6,676 nucleotides of DNA from Acidobacteriota bacterium. Lineage in GTDB: Bacteria > Acidobacteriota > Terriglobia > Bryobacterales > JACQDG01. Of the stretch, positions 5,739 through 6,676 are shown piece after piece; within the stretch, counting starts at the first letter, position 1; each line of letters begins with the position of its first letter. The notes under the pieces were generated by a model that was not told the DNA's origin, made no database searches, and was given only the letters and a program-made list of their open reading frames with translations. The translations under genes and the position numbers were made by a program. The stretch is taken from the NCBI GenBank assembly GCA_016201185.1, contig JACQDG010000048.1, forward strand, positions 1 through 6,676, given 5' to 3'.

Positions 5739-6676
5739 ATGACCGTGAAACTTCAACCATCGAAATGTTTTTGGTGGATACTGCCGGCGCTGCTACAAAT
5801 GCCGTTGCCGGCGGTGGAATGCACCCTTGGGAAATACCGCGCCCAGGAGGGGCTTTCCGCTTCCCAGCAGGGCGGGGCACTGACCGTGCTGTGGGACGGT
5901 GATAACGGCAGCCGGCTGCGGATGCAACTGGCGGTGGAGGCCGGAACGCCGACCGTCCGTGAGCTGGCGGTCGAGGCCCGGGGAGCTAACTGGGTGGTAT
6001 TGGGTCCCAATCTCACCCCGGATTTCAGCGTCACGACCGGCATCCGACGCACGAATCACGGTCTGCCGGAAGAGCACCGCTGGGACGTGTACTGGGACGC
6101 CCCGCTGAACAATCCCCAGGAAGTCCGCCGTGCGACGGCTTTCTACAAGGCCGATTCTTGCGAGGTTCGGACGGACGGCAGCCGCCTCGAAATTTCCTAC
6201 TCCGGCGTCGAAATGGGACTTTTCTCCGGCCGGTTGCAATACACGGTCTACAAGGGAACGAACCTGATCCGGCTGGAGGCGGTCGTAAAAACCGAAGAGC
6301 CCTCAGTGGCCTATATCTACCGCGCCGGCTGGAAGGGACTCGGGCTCGGCGAGCTGGAGCGGGTCACCTGGAGGGACGTGGGCGGCCATCCGCAGAAGTA
6401 CGAATTCGGAGGCACTGCGAACCGTGACGTAGTGCGGCTGCGGGCGCAAAACCGGCTCGTCGTGGCAGAAGGCAAAGCCGGCTCCATCGCCGCGTTTCCT
6501 CCGCCGCACCAGTTTTTCTTCGCACGCCAGCTCGAAATCAATTTGGGTTTTGTTTGGTATCGCAAAGACAGTGACGCCTCTTTTTCCATCGGCGTCCGCC
6601 AGAATGAGAGCCACGAGGGGTACAACCCCGTCTGGATCGAGAAGGTTTGGTCCCTTTACAACGCGCCGCCCGGCAC
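5739..6676 (+). CDS. Large exported protein of unknown function (3' end outside window)
   Basis: The frame is open for 312 codons from ATG 5739 to the window edge with no stop. AGGGG at 5729-5733 lies 5 bases upstream, and the start is 18 bases after the serine hydrolase stop. Residues 1-27 look like a signal peptide (Lys4, Lys9, then FWWILPALLQMPLPAV). The mature part is rich in beta strands and aromatic residues. Blocks that look like conserved motifs are WVVLGPNLTPDFSVTTG (85-101), RWDVYWDAPL (114-123), VEMGLFSGRLQYTVYKGTNLIRLE (157-180, split here only for description), VKTEEPSVAYIYRAGWKG (183-200), AAFPPPHQFFFARQLEINLG (251-270) and FVWYRKDSDASFSIGVRQ (271-288). I recall similar unnamed secreted proteins from Acidobacteriota, considerably longer than this fragment, but cannot give a family name. 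No catalytic motif is recognisable in the visible part. Cys28 is preceded by Ala-Val-Glu, so it is not a lipobox. Coding is supported by length, GC-rich third positions and fit to the upstream gene. Confidence 0.85.
   Translation, partial: MTVKLQPSKCFWWILPALLQMPLPAVECTLGKYRAQEGLSASQQGGALTVLWDGDNGSRLRMQLAVEAGTPTVRELAVEARGANWVVLGPNLTPDFSVTTGIRRTNHGLPEEHRWDVYWDAPLNNPQEVRRATAFYKADSCEVRTDGSRLEISYSGVEMGLFSGRLQYTVYKGTNLIRLEAVVKTEEPSVAYIYRAGWKGLGLGELERVTWRDVGGHPQKYEFGGTANRDVVRLRAQNRLVVAEGKAGSIAAFPPPHQFFFARQLEINLGFVWYRKDSDASFSIGVRQNESHEGYNPVWIEKVWSLYNAPPG

Noticed and set aside
5820..5822. Possible lipoprotein cysteine (Cys28) in the right-hand protein.
   Set aside because: The preceding residues are Ala-Val-Glu. 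A lipobox needs a small residue (Gly, Ala or Ser) just before the Cys, so ordinary signal peptidase cleavage is more likely.
5674..6625. Minus-strand open frames opposite the right-hand gene (5674-5880, 5753-6052, 5793-6239, 6303-6614, 6317-6625).
   Set aside because: The plus-strand frame from 5739 is continuous, longer, has an SD and signal peptide, and explains the region.

Overview
The window is about 61-62% GC by eye, densely coded, and has the look of an ordinary chromosomal stretch from a soil-type Acidobacteriota (Solibacter/Bryobacter-like). That assignment is an inference. It rests on the mix of exported hydrolases, a tandem DUF1259 protein, a PA-containing M28 peptidase and a class-C beta-lactamase-fold hydrolase with DUF3471-type tails. 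It also rests on a GA-rich intergenic repeat of a kind I associate with these and other high-GC soil genomes. No ribosomal, tRNA, phage, transposase or CRISPR signal is visible.

Region 1 (1-2025, + strand) is a tight gene run. It holds the C-terminal two thirds of a rhomboid intramembrane serine protease whose 5' end lies outside the window. Fifteen bases later comes a secreted protein with two DUF1259 (LppY/LpqO) repeats. This overlaps by 4 bases (ATGA) a small secreted protein predicted to be a concanavalin-A-like beta-sandwich. Region 2 (2026-2062) is a 37-base convergent gap almost filled by a short GA-rich repeat. Region 3 (2063-3706, - strand) is a complete secreted M28 zinc aminopeptidase/carboxypeptidase with a PA-type insert and all metal ligands present. 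Region 4 (3707-3890) is the only substantial intergenic region. It is divergent and holds a perfect 10-bp palindrome that spells TATACT on both strands, nested inside a 7-bp inverted repeat, plus a GC-rich hairpin abutting a strong Shine-Dalgarno. Region 5 (3891-6676, + strand) is a serine hydrolase followed 18 bases later by a large exported protein of unknown function that runs off the window.

Every complete protein here has a signal peptide, and the rhomboid is a membrane protein, so the whole window is devoted to the cell envelope or exterior. A plausible but unproven reading is that the M28 peptidase and the serine hydrolase are divergently co-regulated scavenging or envelope hydrolases. 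The DUF1259/beta-sandwich pair would then be a translationally coupled exported unit. I see no convincing new defence, mobile or biosynthetic system. The most interesting points are the symmetrical divergent control region, the coupled DUF1259 pair and the unassigned protein at the right edge.
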